Assembly (NCBI GenBank): GCA_028551475.1
Contig: CM052355.1
Span: forward strand, 4,092,001 to 4,156,000
DNA: 64,000 nucleotides
From: Casuarina equisetifolia
Lineage: Eukaryota > Streptophyta > Magnoliopsida > Fagales > Casuarinaceae
Direction: 5' to 3'
Of this stretch, positions 47,578 through 60,800 are shown in pieces (within the stretch, counting starts at the first letter, position 1; each line of letters begins with the position of its first letter). Below the pieces are notes generated by a model that saw only the letters and a program-made list of their open reading frames with translations, did no database searches and was not told the origin of the DNA. A program made the position numbers and the translations under genes.

Positions 47578-50500
47578 GGCTGCGAGTATGGAAGAGCGAA
47601 GGAATGTTATGTTATGCTTTCATTGGGAGTAATAGCGAGGTCAGAGAAAGAGGCAGTGAAGATTAGCTCCCTCTTTAGCTTCCCTTCTCGGTTTCCCGAA
47701 CCCCGAAGCTGCTGCTTCCTCTTTCTTTATTATTTAATCCCAAAGCTTATCACGCATTCGGGCAACCATATTCCCAAAAACCCAACTTCTGTTCTTTACT
47801 TTTGAAGTCAACAACAAAATATAAAATCTTAATTAAGAGTGCCCCAGAGATTTCAAACAAAACTTCTCCAGATAAGTTCGCATGAACCCATGTGCATTTT
47901 CAACTCTTTTTTTTTTTTTAAATGTAATGAATTAAAACCCGCAGTCAACAAAAAAAAAAAAAACCCTTCTGACCTCGCAGTAATAAAATTTAATTACTGG
48001 AGATTTAAGTCAGTAACTGCCCAACGGTTTTGAATTTTCTATTCCCCGGTGGGCAGGAGTTGCTATCTCATTGGGCAGAGACCTGCGAGCTAATTTGGCT
48101 GTCATTTATAACCGGGGGTCGTACGTAATCCAATGCGGCCACCTTGACTTCTCCTCACGTGGATCGAGTGTTCGAGGATGCTGGCTTTCCATCTATGGAG
48201 CTGTTCGGCGCCAGATCCAGCTGACAACTCCACGCGCCTTATCTCTCCCGTGGGAATCCTTTCGGACTCCCTGGAGTTTGACTGCTAAGAGAGGACGCTG
48301 CTTGTGCTGATGCCACTATTAGCAAGGCCCTGCCCTTTTCTCAGAGCTTTTTTTCTGTAATTGAATTGATTGAGGAACCACCGAAGGATTCTCCATTAAC
48401 CAACCCTGACAATAAGACAATAAATAAATAAAAAGAAGACCGCATTAGGCATGAGGGAGCCCGGAAAACAACGTTAGGGCTGACTTTTAAGGGCTTGGAA
48501 AATGACACGGTCCAATGCTTTATAAAAACATTTTGATTTGACAATAGGAAAGGCAGACGCTGTATGTCCGGTTTCTTGAGCCTAGAGTTTGATTGAGGTG
48601 GGGCTTAAGGAAAAAGACAAAGTTAATACTTTGATTTGGGATATTAATTAATATACAAAGGTCTTGCTTCCCAACGTGGATTTTTTTTTTTTTAAAAAAA
48701 AAAAAAGGTTTCGTTTTGGAAGGATTAGTTTGGATAAAAAATTATGATTAGTTAATTTGATTACCCAGCTCTGCAACAGGTCGTATCCAGAGAAGCCACT
48801 AAAAAATGAACAGCGAAAACTAATCGCAGTTATACTCTTCTTCTTCATGTTTTTTGTTCACCTTATTCAAGAACGTTCAAATCAATCGAGCACAGTTCAC
48901 GCTTATATTTATGGAGAAACAATACCGATGGCCCATCGGATGGGCCACGGCTGGTACATTTTTAAATGTATACTCAACGCTTCAGCATGTATTTTGTGAG
49001 TACTTTAACAAAGTAATAGTGCCCCACCGACCGTCCAAGTAGAAACTATGTTTCCTCTTCCCCCCATCCCAAAAAAAAAAAAAAAAAAAAGAGAGAGAGT
49101 AAAGAAAGAGAAGTTAAGGAGAAAAGAACTGTAAGAGATGGCTTTTGACTTTTACAACTTCGTAGAACGAATCTTGCTTGTAGAACCGAAAAAGACGACG
49201 TAGTATGGCAGATTAATAAAAGTGAGATCATGTGAGTCCTACCTTTTACTGCTTATAAAGTCGAAGGGCAGGCTTGTCGGGAGCTGACTCGTGAGTGTGC
49301 TATTTCCCAGGTCGCTGTGATGATGCTCACCTAGAATTGGCTTTTTTTGTAATCATCAAACAGCTGGGGGGGGGGGCCGTAGCTACCACCACCGACCCTC
49401 TCATCCCACACATGCACACAGAACACAGCCAACCCCCATAACTGTGATACCAACGTGAAAATATTCCGTGCATGATTGTAATTCCGATACCTTCCACGTT
49501 GCCTGGTGTTTACAAAATTATCTTAGATTTTTTTGGGTTTTGAAATCACACCAAATGGATACGGGTTGACTACCAAAGACAAAGGAGTTCCACTTGATGT
49601 CGGCACAAGCTCTGCCTTTCAGTGGAAAACAACGTGCAGGATGGAAGTGACATACATACCAAGTATGATGGAACAATGGTCTACGGTAAAGTGCTGCTAT
49701 TGTGGGCATCGGTCCAATTAACATCTACATCGACAACCATGATATGAAAAGAAAAGTCATGAAATAGCGTCCTTCTACAGCTGCAAGTTGAATAGAAAGC
49801 AGCACGAGAGATAAATTGACTGCCAACCAACTAAAAGATAAGCCGTGTACAATACAAACTCCCCGTGGATGTGGCACAAAGTTTTGTATCTGTTTCGGGA
49901 AAACCATCAACGATTTTGGTGTTTGTCAAACACGAATGAAGAGATAACAAGCATCGAAACTGGTGGCAAACTCGGACCCACCAAGCAAGAAACTGTCCAA
50001 GAGAGCCCATGTCAAAGATGAGGACTAGGAAACTGTTGAAGTGTCATAGCCTGTGCCAATCATGAAATCAAATATTGTACTACTAAATGAACTCCTTTAT
50101 AACATTTCCCATTTGTGTCAAGTCTTGATCTTGTACAACCATTTTAACCCAACCGCAATCTTAAAGAAGACGAATCATACAAATACCAAGTGTGAGCTTT
50201 AACCAACGACCGAAGTTCATCAAACATGACTACCTGACAAAGAGGGGGATAGCACTAACTGGACTCGCCCTGAGTGGGAACCATAGTTGATACTCAAGCA
50301 CTGAAAGGTGCGAAAGAGTAAATGTACTTTTTGTAAAACGGTAAAGCTAGTAGTCAACCCATTTGGCAAGACGTGGCTGTGTAAGTATTTGAGCCTGGTA
50401 ATTTTCTGTAATCCACTGAAATTTACCTGTACTCCATAAAGTTTTACTTTGGGTATTAAATATCTTCATAATTTGGAAACGACACCTGGATGGGATTTCT

Positions 50501-51532
50501 CTGTCAACTTTGTCGCTAAAAAGTCACCACACAAGCATTATGATGCTCATCATTTCACGGGCCTCACTCAATTCGTAAAAGATGAGCAAACATTAAGACA
50601 AAGGATAAAAAGAAGAAAAAAAAAAAAGAACTTTGGATGCAGGATCAACGAATCAGATAGGGTAACACACTAACGCATTAAGTAATCTCCAGACAACTAG
50701 TATGATTATCATCCTTAGCTATCAGATGACTCTTACAAAAATAAAAAATAAAAAAATAAATTTAGGGTGAGAACTTTAATCAAAACCTTCCAACTGGGAA
50801 GCAACGCCTGAACCAAAACCTTGTACAACCAGTGGCTGGACATAACATTGAATGGCAATAAGATAAGGATCTGAACAGTCTCCTCTCCTACTTCTGCCTT
50901 GCTTTTCTGGGAACCATATTTGAAATGGCTTAAATTCAATATTATTTGGTCTGTTTCAGGTCGCCTCTCCAGAAGAGCAAAAGGGGATAACTTAGAGACA
51001 AGGTCATATATGAATCGTCATAATCCGAAGGGGTATTAAAAAGGCATTTATGAGGGAGGGGCACCTGCGACTTTTACTTCTTATTTGGACTAAATGATCA
51101 GGCAACCCAAAAACCGTTGAAATTAACGAGTTTAAAGTAGTCTCAACGCAAGCTTTTAAGGGCATTTTCTTTTATTTGGATTAGATGGAGAATATATCAA
51201 ATAATTCAGCACTAAAATTTCTTTGCAGCAAAATTGTTGAAGATGAACTAAATAGTTATCGAAGGTCGACAAGTACACAGAATTGCCTACCACTCTCAAA
51301 TGTTACTACGAATCCGGGCGAGCAAGATGGAAAATAAACAGGACTACCGGACAGTTGACAACACGAGAATAGCCATATATTTCGTCATCATTTTCCACTA
51401 GAGCATACAGAAAAATGTTGGAGAAGATACAATTGTGACAAAATATGCGGATATCTATTCTGTCATTAAACCATACAAACAAGGTCAGTAAGTTCACATA
51501 TCCAAAACAGCAAATCTTCAGGAAGACTACAG
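47578..51532. other. Intergenic DNA between RLK promoter and CLB1
   Basis: The first few hundred bases are the RLK 5' region. The rest has no gene I can recognise. Contains a perfect T13A13 tract (48681-48706), an A18-GA stretch near 49070-49100 and a G9 run near 49369-49377. A/T-rich low-complexity open frames were ignored. Confidence 0.45.
48681..48706. repeat. Perfect T13A13 inverted tract
   Basis: Thirteen T followed directly by thirteen A, a self-complementary stretch of 26 bases. It may be the remnant of two poly-A tails in opposite orientation, or replication slippage. Confidence 0.9.
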
Positions 51533-54500
51533 TTACAGTGGCTTGGGACCACCATTTTCCTGAGCACTAGTAACTGGAGTCGTTGAGCCATTCTTCTTGG
51601 AGTAGCTCGAGGTTCCTGTAATCGTCCTGCCCATGAACTTTCCTGCCTTGGTCAGTCCACTGCCGACAGCTCCAAGCCCGGTGCCAACAATCCCAACTCC
51701 AGCACCAACGCCAGTTCCCACGAGCCCAACCCCGGCGCCAATACCAGTACCCACCATTCCAACACCAGAACCAACCAGAGATGCTGCTCCATCAAGCGCA
51801 TCCATTGTACTCCCAATAACTCCCTCCTGTTTCAGTTTCTTTCTTGCTTCAAGGATCTTCTTCTCTTGTTCTAGAGCAATCAACTGCTCTTCCTTGGTAA
51901 ATTCATGATACGCAACCTAAAAGTCATGCAGAACAATAAGACTCAATATACGTAGCTGAAGAAAAAAAAATTAAAAAAAAAAAAAAAAAAAAAAGAATAG
52001 ACGCCAATTACTAAATGAAAAACAAGTATATACAAAGCCTCTTCTACAACATAGGGGAGGACAATCATAAATAGAAGCTTAACACAATATCTGTCAGAAC
52101 AATAATAGTCTAAAAGTTTCTGACTAAAGAGTCTACCTGAATTATAAGGTTTCCCCTATCCTTCTTATCTTTAATTTTCAGCATGTCAAGTGATGGTAAC
52201 AGCCTCAAATTAAACTCTTTTACGGTTTCAGGCTCCAGCTGATTCAAAGGAAGCTTTACCACTCCCAATCTTTTGTCTTGCCCGATGTCCTTATCAAAGA
52301 CCTGTTTAAGAATGTTCACAACGATTACTTCTAGCAACAGATGCATGATTTAGAGGAAAGGCGGAATAATTGACTCGGATAACAAGGAAGAAGGCATGGG
52401 CAGTTGTAGGAACATATTCGCAACTCAGTGGTACATAGGAATAAATGACACAATCATCATATCAAAATTAACTAAAAAGTTCATATACTTGGATCTGTGA
52501 CAATTCATCTCAGGCAAATCTAGCACTGTACAGATAAATGAAAAGGTTTAACCCCGTTTACCTCCACATATGCAGTGAGTCTGCATGCATGTGTCTCGCG
52601 TGAGTAAAAGCAGAACTTGCATCAGATATGACCAGAACATACATACTTGAACTCAACGATCCTAATCTATAGCGTACAAGATTTGCATCTCTTCTTTGTC
52701 TTTCCTACCATTTAAAACTAAATTTAACCAAATCATGCGTTCCTAGTCAAATATGGAATAAGCACAATCTCTTCAAAAGTGCATTCGATAAGGTTTCCTG
52801 GAGTATTTCATGCTGCTGTAATTTGAAAAAAATTTCAATATTTGAAAACCAAAAAAGTTTCAGTAACTATACTTCAAATTGTTCACATCTGGAACTTGAG
52901 GTATTATATTTGAAAAACGATCTACAATCTAAAACTCAATATTGTTTGGACGTAATGTGGATCTCATTTTTTCAAAACATAAGGAGAAACAGATAAAGAA
53001 AAAGAAGAAAACTATGAGAGAAGCCACAAGCCACCATTTTTTGTTTGTCAGTGCGCCCAGAAGCCACTCTTCTTTCATCGAGAGCAGTGAACATGGAGGA
53101 TCCGCATCCTTTATACTAGTGACAAGGGAAACCCCAATTTGTTCTCATCCTTTATAATGCTTAAAATATTAAACCATTTTTTCCGAAGGTAAATTGACTA
53201 GTTTCTACAAGTTTAAACAATACTTTTAAAGCATTCTCATATGAAGGTAAGGCAAGCTTTTTTTACAAGTGCTTCCCACTTTCTAAGTGTCTTTTGTTCC
53301 ATATGTTATGATAAGTGCCTTTGTAGAAGCCATCTCAAAACTTACTTAAATAAATATGTTTGCAAAATATCTAGAATTTAAACCGCAAAAAACACCTTTT
53401 CAACATTTGCAATCAAACATGTTGAAAATATCTTTTTCTGTTTATCTCCGCCCCAAGTTCCACCATAATTCCTACTTGGAATGTTGGACTTTAATCTTAT
53501 GTATCTCTCCCTTATGAACTAGATCCCACCTTTTTAAATTCAAAAATATAATTTGATTATATTGCAAACTAGAGGCGAATATCACAAAATTACAGGGGCT
53601 TAAAAAGGTTTGAAAACTTTGTACTATTTCACATGACTTTAACGCAATAGAAACAAACACTATATGAAATCTACTATTCAAGAAACTGTAGATTCTAGCA
53701 GAAGCAACATATTCATAACTCTGGAAGAAACAGCATAGGAGAAATGAAATAAGGTGTTAATGGATGAAAACCTCAAGTATAAGAGACTGTGTCTCCTTGT
53801 CTTCTGCGATCAACTCGAATTGTTGCTCCCAAACAGGATTGAGGTTGTTGTCAACAACCTTTGTTTTAACCTTGAATAGTGGCCGAATATACACAACAAC
53901 ATAAGGATCAGATTTTCCAATCATTTCCATGTTCTTCAAATCAGTTGCTTTCACGACTGTCAGGGAAATCTTTCCCTGAGGTTTAAGCTCTAATTCACTG
54001 CAAAAGAAACAAATAAGAATATCACACAACTTGAAAAAAAGAGATACTTCTCTTGATGGACTGCAAATCTGAAGGAATAATCTAAATGCGACTACTCCAC
54101 AGAGACTGCATATGTTTGAGCACATGCAGGTGAAAAGGATAGAGATATCCACATAAGATATCTGTTGAAGAACTCTCTCTCTCTTTCTTCTCTTGATATG
54201 GATTGGAAGCGAAACAAAAAAAAAAAATAACAAAAAAAACAAAAATGCTTTAATTGCCCTAAGAGTCATTGGGTTGCTGTTGGAACTTTTGTTGATGAGT
54301 CTAATACTTGCTTCTTTCAAAAGAAAAAGAAAGACAGAATTGAAAAGAAAAAAGAGACTCCTAATTACCTTGTATCAACAGGTATCCCACCTATTGGAAC
54401 AACAATCCTATGGGGCCACTGGAGCATATCTGTGACAATTGATTCCACGGTATCCTACCAAAGATAGTGTAAACATCACAATGAGTTAGGCAACAATACA

Positions 54501-57500
54501 TAATCAATCAGGAAAAATGAAAGATAAGGCAGATACAAAACAGAAACTTACATCAATCATATCAGAAAGTCCAGGGATGGCTGTTAAACTTCCACCAACA
54601 GCCTTCAGAGTATAGTCGATTCTAGGTTTTGGCTGTTTAAATGTAAATGAGGATCAGTTAATGCTAAATACCTGTAACTGACTGAAAAATGGTAACTACC
54701 CTCTCCTGTCATTACATGTCATCTCCAAGCAGATACCAAATCATAAGATTATTAACTTGATGCTGATCACTTATGAAGAAAAGTGGAGGGAAATAGACTT
54801 AATACTAATTTATGTACTTCGGAAAGATTGATTAACCTGTAATCCCTGGAATGCTTTTAAAAGTTGAATGAGAACATACATAAAATTATATCCTACGTGC
54901 AGTTATTTGTTCAACACTTGCATTATTTTACTAACATTTACTACTAACCGAATTTTGATGCAAGGCACTTGTTGAATATTGCAAGTGGTTTAAAGATCTC
55001 CACTAAAGTACCTCAGAAAGTAGGGCAACGACAACAGCAGAGATACAAGGTATCTCCTCAGCAAGTTGGAAGATGACACGGACAACAGTGAAAACTTGAA
55101 GGTCCTTCAACTGGAGTTGATAGTGCCAAAGCAAAAGTTAGTTCTAAACTCAAGCACTAATTTGATTTGCTAAGGAAGAAAATTAAATCAACTAACGTTT
55201 AGAATAGATGATACTGTTCCACGTTGTTGATGCACCAACCTGAATAGGTATCGAAGCAACAAGTGCTGCTTCAACAGCTAAAATGATGCTTGGATCACCA
55301 CCCCACCGAAAATCAATGTCCATTATAATTTGACCTTTCTTAAGACTTTGAACGCGAATACCTGAATCAAATGAAAAGTGAAATACAGTGTGCATAAAAA
55401 AACTGCATGATAATGGATTTAAGACAGTAAGCAAAGGATTAAATTTTGAATTTTTTTCATGGTTACATTGACTCTGTAACTATGATAACTATGATATCGC
55501 ATATTTAAGGGAGAAGAAGAAATAGATGGAAAAACTAGCAGCTAGGTAACAATCAGGAAATGGAATTTACTAGTTATCACCAAGATATGGGAGACTTTAA
55601 GAAAAAACACCATTTCTCATAAGAAAGTAAACAGGCACAACACAATGACTCTATAAGCTGCTAGCTCAAGAACAATATATCCCAAAGACGGAGATCCTTG
55701 AAGAATATTTTTGCATAGAACATTAAAATGTACCTTAGAAACAGTGCTCTTGGTAAAAGACTTTCTGCCATGCTTCACTAGATGAAAAAAGGCGCACTAA
55801 ATTTACTTGGAAAAAAGTTGTCCCCTTTTTTTTTTCTAAAAGAATCTATTTTCCATGCCAAACATTAGAAGAAATTCCTTGTTATGGCCTTTCCCACCAA
55901 TAAAATATATCTACAACTCTTCTTAAGACACCTTTGGCTTGTAACATGGATTATTAAGGCATGTCTTTTAACCATAAAGGAGACAAAATGGAAAGAAGGA
56001 AACGGACAAAAAGGTAGGTAGGGAAAGAAGGATAGAAGGGAAAGGGGAATTTCGACACTGAATCAGGGAAATGAAAAATATCCACTCAAAGAATGATTAG
56101 TTAATAAGAACTTTCTATTTAAATTACAGTTGGGGGCAAGCAAACATGCTCTGTAAAAGGTGGGGTTAGATTTAAACCTACTTAGAACAACATTGTAAGA
56201 ATTGACAAGACCAGTATGACCTCTGGCATGGATTACATTCTTACGGGTATGTAGTGAAAATCAATTAGAAGTGTTAGTATCATGGTAACATAAACTTACT
56301 GCTAATTAACCAAACAGTGATACGCATTCATAAACACAAACATATACACCTATGTACATGCATGCATAGGGGGCATACTTATCTAAGAAAGGTCAGATAT
56401 AGCTCTAGAATAAAATCCTCCAACCTATAGCTTTGTTCCTAAGAGAATGTCATCAAAAAATATGCTCTTCATAAATGTTTATACTCTCACAAATGTTTTG
56501 GCAGAAAAACATTGATCGGCACAAATATATTTCTTTAATCATCTCAAATATAAAAGATACATCATTTTAGATATTTCTTTTCCCATGAAAAAGAAGGGTG
56601 AATTACATTTCAGTATCAATAAAGAATAATGTCAGGACCTATTTATGACATGTTCATAAAAAATGATTAATTTCTCGCCTTTCTCAAGATTAACTTTTCT
56701 TTATCTGTTATAGAATTACAGTAGAATCATTGTATTGAGAAGTTTGATATTCCCCCTTTTTTTTCTTATGAAGGTAAATATGAAGGCCTTTGTTTTGTCT
56801 TCTTCCTCTCTTCTTCCTTCCCTTTTTTTTTTAAGTAATATATAATTTTATAGTTACGGATAGGACTGGCGTCCACCAGATCTGTCTCCGTGCAGCAATA
56901 CCCATATATACGTGTACACATATAAGACACAGAAATAGGGAGACATAAGAGAGATATTTAAAATCTAACTAATGATTCATACCTTCAATTTTGGGTGCCA
57001 CATTCCCAAGAGACAATTTGCTAAATTTCAATGAAGTAATTCCAGGTGTTCGGTATTCTTCCAGAAGTGGTTCAACAGATTCTCTAATGACCATTACTGC
57101 TGCCTGAGAATAACAGATCCAAAAACTTTTACATTTCAGAAATAAGGATATATGGCTCTCAGAAAGTTGCTTCTGGGTCCGTTTTCTCCTAGATTTGCAG
57201 CAGGAAATGGAGATATTCACACAAGTACGAGAAAAAGATTACAACCGATTAGAATAAACTACAATCACTCTAATGAAAAATTCAAGGAATTTTGGTCAGC
57301 TGTCTCAGAAAACCTATCCTGCACCATGGGACCACATCAAACAAATGCACAAGGCTATTTTCCCTATTCTTTCATCTTATATCACTCTCCTTTAGCTGAA
57401 ACAGTCATACCTTCCTTGGTCAGATTGATGGTTCAATGCCTCCAAAAGGAAAAACCAAATGTAACCTTTTATTAAGAACTTAAAGTTCTCTCTACTAGAT

Positions 57501-59271
57501 TTGAACTTCCCTTTCACTTTTCATGCAAAAAAAAGCCCCAGGATTTCTAAGTCAAACTTATATTAGCATCTTCTAATTGTGAATGTCAAAAAATAAATAA
57601 TGAACAAAAAACTATTTCCCAACAATGTTTCTGTAAGGTCTCACTTAATCCAAAGGATATTCTACAACCACGCTTAGTGAAAAATCAAGACTTATTTAGC
57701 CGGTATGAGAATATTCAATCCATATCTTAATTCTCTTTGGAAAAATTAAATTTTTGAAAGAGGAAGTAATCCTGTAGAATTCTGCCAAGACCGGGAGCAC
57801 TAGAAGTGCAGCAATAAAAACAAACTTATATGACTGCAAGTGGTTGTTGCATTATAGTCCAGACAAGTATCCTAGAAAAATTTGGTGTACAACAATGTGC
57901 ATTTTATCTGACAAGGAAGTGAAAAAAGGACTTACTTCTGAAACAGAAGGCCACAGTTTGCTTAGTTGCTTGTTCAGCCATTTCACCTGAAAATGCAGAC
58001 CAAGAGAATGCAATAGAGTAAACTAATTCCCAAAATTGATATCCTTAACGTCAAGCCAGATGCGAAATAACTTTAGAAAAGCCACATTTCTACAAAAAAT
58101 TTCCGAAAAAGGTTGAGTTCAAACCCCAAGCTGCAATGTCAGACGTATGATGAGCACAGCGGAGCTCACAGAGGTTTGGTACAGCCAAAAGATTTGTTCA
58201 ATGATCAATGAGCCTCTAAGTTATGCACCATTTTTTCTATTAACAGGGATTGGGGTGAGTTTTCAAAAACTTAAAATTATAGAACTGATCACGTCTCTGC
58301 AAGTGTAAAAACTATATTAAAACACATGCCAATAGCACTCAAATCAAATGATTATTTTGACCTTTCACCTCATCATAGAAAAACAAAACATGTTTACAGA
58401 ACGGACGCATCTTCTGCTCATAACAACTGGGGAAAAAAATTGTTTACCACCTTATCAGAAAATTGAACATTGTAGTGACAAGGGAAAAAGAACAAACCTG
58501 TTCAAATTCCGGGAAAGATATCCATTCTGGAACATTATCTCCACAGATTTTCCTCAAATCATCTCGATTAAGGGATCCAAGGAGTTTTATATCAGCAGCC
58601 TACACAAGAAACGAATCATAATGGATATTATTGTAAAGCAGCTGACAGTTATCCAACCAAGACGTTAAAGCACGTGTATGAATCTTCAGCTTAGGTAAGA
58701 TGAGGCTGAAACGAAACGCACTAGAATTAGCAAACAACATGGCCCCAGGTGAGGAGAATGGTCCAAATACTAAATTGACTAACCTAAGAAGGAGGCCTTT
58801 CTGGGACTAGACTACAGATGAAGTCAACAAAAGAAATGCCCCTCTGTGCCTACTTTCTTTGCGCATCCACACAAAAGACTATGTTCGAAGAAGCAAGTGA
58901 CAACTAAGATATGCCTGAAAATGCACCTCAAGTTACAAAATCAAGGATTCCCCTACTTCGTTCTAATTGAAGCATCCAAAAATCATAATTGGAAGCTAAA
59001 TTTGCAATTTCTGTCTACCACTTTTCATGTAAGCGTCAAATCTCTATCCCAACCAACCCATTAGTCCCTCCAAACCCATAAATAAGAAATAAGAGACAGA
59101 ACATCGAAAACATCAATTTGGATAAAACCAAGCTTTGGATACTCCGTTCTCCGGTAATTGGCATACCTTAGCAACTCGCTTGGTGCTTCGATAACGCATC
59201 ATGTGCTTCCATCCGGCCATCAATGCAATCCCGAACACCATCCCCAAGAAAACACCCGAAATCAGCCCCAT
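51533..59271 (-). CDS. CLB1: SMP-C2 lipid-binding protein, CLB1/SYT7 type (NTMC2T4)
   Basis: Plant synaptotagmin/E-Syt-like protein expected at ER-plasma-membrane or other contact sites, where the SMP domain carries lipids and the C2 domain binds membrane with Ca2+. Eleven exons, all in frame: 59271-59167, 58599-58498, 57986-57936, 57103-56983, 55361-55240, 55110-55012, 54632-54552, 54454-54369, 53997-53772, 52301-52137, 51916-51533; total 513 residues, close to CLB1. Layout: N-terminal membrane anchor (about 4-22); SMP domain (about 69-250, with PEWISFPEFEQ and RVQSLKKGQIIMDIDF); one C2 domain (about 262-370) with acidic loops SDPY, DNNLNPVWE and FDKDIGQD, so Ca2+ ligands appear kept; a charged helix (EEQLIALEQEKKILEARKK); and a Gly/Val repeat tail (438-470). 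SYT1-5 have two C2 domains, so this is not one of those. Confidence 0.9.
51665..51763 (-). repeat. 33-bp tandem repeat coding for 11-residue Gly/Val repeats in CLB1
   Basis: Codons 438-470 consist of three consecutive 11-residue units: VGMVGTGIGAG, VGLVGTGVGAG, VGIVGTGLGAV. The nucleotide period is 33 bp. Related LVGSG sequences flank it on both sides. Confidence 0.9.
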
Positions 59272-59380
59272 TTTGCAATTTCCAGTACCCAATGCTAAAC
59301 AATTTCTCTACAAAAAAATTGAACTGCCCAGTATCTCAAAATCATGAAGGAGAACAGCAAATAAAAATTCGCAATTGTCT

Positions 59381-59385
<5 letters not shown>

Positions 59386-59422
<37 letters not shown>
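59386..59422. repeat. (GA)n microsatellite in the CLB1 5' leader
   Basis: About 18 AG/GA units on the plus strand, i.e. (CT)n in the CLB1 sense strand, 115 bases upstream of the ATG. A possible donor GTAAGC lies just 5' of it in the sense strand, so it could be in a 5' UTR or a 5' UTR intron. Confidence 0.85.
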
Positions 59423-59426
<4 letters not shown>

Positions 59427-60800
59427 CTTACGGAGCAATCGAAGGAACAAAACAAGTGGATCGGGGAAAGAGAGAAATAAATGAAACACTAGCGTAATTG
59501 TGGGACAGCACCAATGGTGACTCTCTCGCTCAGAGCCAATTGTTTGTCACAGTAAGCTGTTTCTCTCTCTGGAAGTGTCGGTTTCCTTTTTGATTCTGGC
59601 TCCAAACGTCGCAATACTCAGACAACGCATTCCCTCCACCATACTGCGGATGTAACTAAAGCCCGCATTGCAGAGGCTGGTAGGCCACGGAAGAGACTTT
59701 TCCTCGGTCTACGACGCTTCAATCTCCGCGTTAAAAACAGCGTAAACGAACCATTTGATTTCGGTTTTCAATTCCCTCTTGGTCCCGCCGTTAGATTCCA
59801 GCACGGATCCCTATGCTGGAAATATCTAAGCCGCGCGTACAAGGGCAACTAACAAACGCTCTCTTTGTACGCCATGTCTGTCGCTTTCTCTTCAATTTAG
59901 ACAGATTGTAATTACAATTAATCCCCCTTGCAATCTTGTTGAACAAGCTGCAATGATTTGTAACGCGTACGTAATTAATTTTTGATGTTACGCTTCCATT
60001 AAGAGGCCCCATAACTTCCTTTCTTACCATCTTACTCAAAGGCAACGCGTAGATCCACAAAATTTGACACTTTCATGGGTGTGATAAAATCATTAGTCTT
60101 TTTTCCAATTTTCAACAGATGCATTGCAATAGTGTTATACCAAGGTATCAAATTTGCTTTGGAAATTTTTTGGTCCAGCAGTAATTGGGTTAGACTTTTG
60201 ACCTACGAGTTCACGTGACGGAACGGTATATCGGAGAAACTTAACAAATTTATGGGAATTACTATACACTTGGATTTATGAGAAGCCAAGTTGAAAATGG
60301 TGTTAAAAGAGTGACTGAACTTGACTTGTCACCCAACTTTTTTTAACAAAGTAGTCACATTTGTGCGCCAATCAGTGTGGGCCGCCATGTTGGCAAGTAA
60401 AAGTTTAATGATATGTAACAAGCTTATAGGAACCCAATGAAAGATAGTATTCAAAAGTAAGTGAATGTGACTTAGTATTAAGTTATGACTTTCTGATAAG
60501 GTGGATGCTTTCGTTACAAAAACTTAGCATACAAAAATTCTCAATGCAGCGTAGCAAAAAAGTCACCAGAAATTGATATGTCAAGGTACAGCAGAACCCA
60601 ATTTCCAAAAGGAAAAAAAGATATATGTGAATGTCGTGTGTTTGGTCCAGTGAGCAACAAGAAAGAAGAATTACAATCCGTGTGTAAATTCAAGAGAACA
60701 AAAAATAATATAATCCGTCCAGAACAGGTTCATCCGCGGAAAGGTCAACCTAACACCCATACCCAATTACAAGGGTAACATACTGCCACCGACTAGACAA
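59423..60800. other. Intergenic DNA between CLB1 promoter and ENODL 3' end
   Basis: CLB1 promoter and leader on the left. The rest shows no recognisable gene. Confidence 0.45.
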
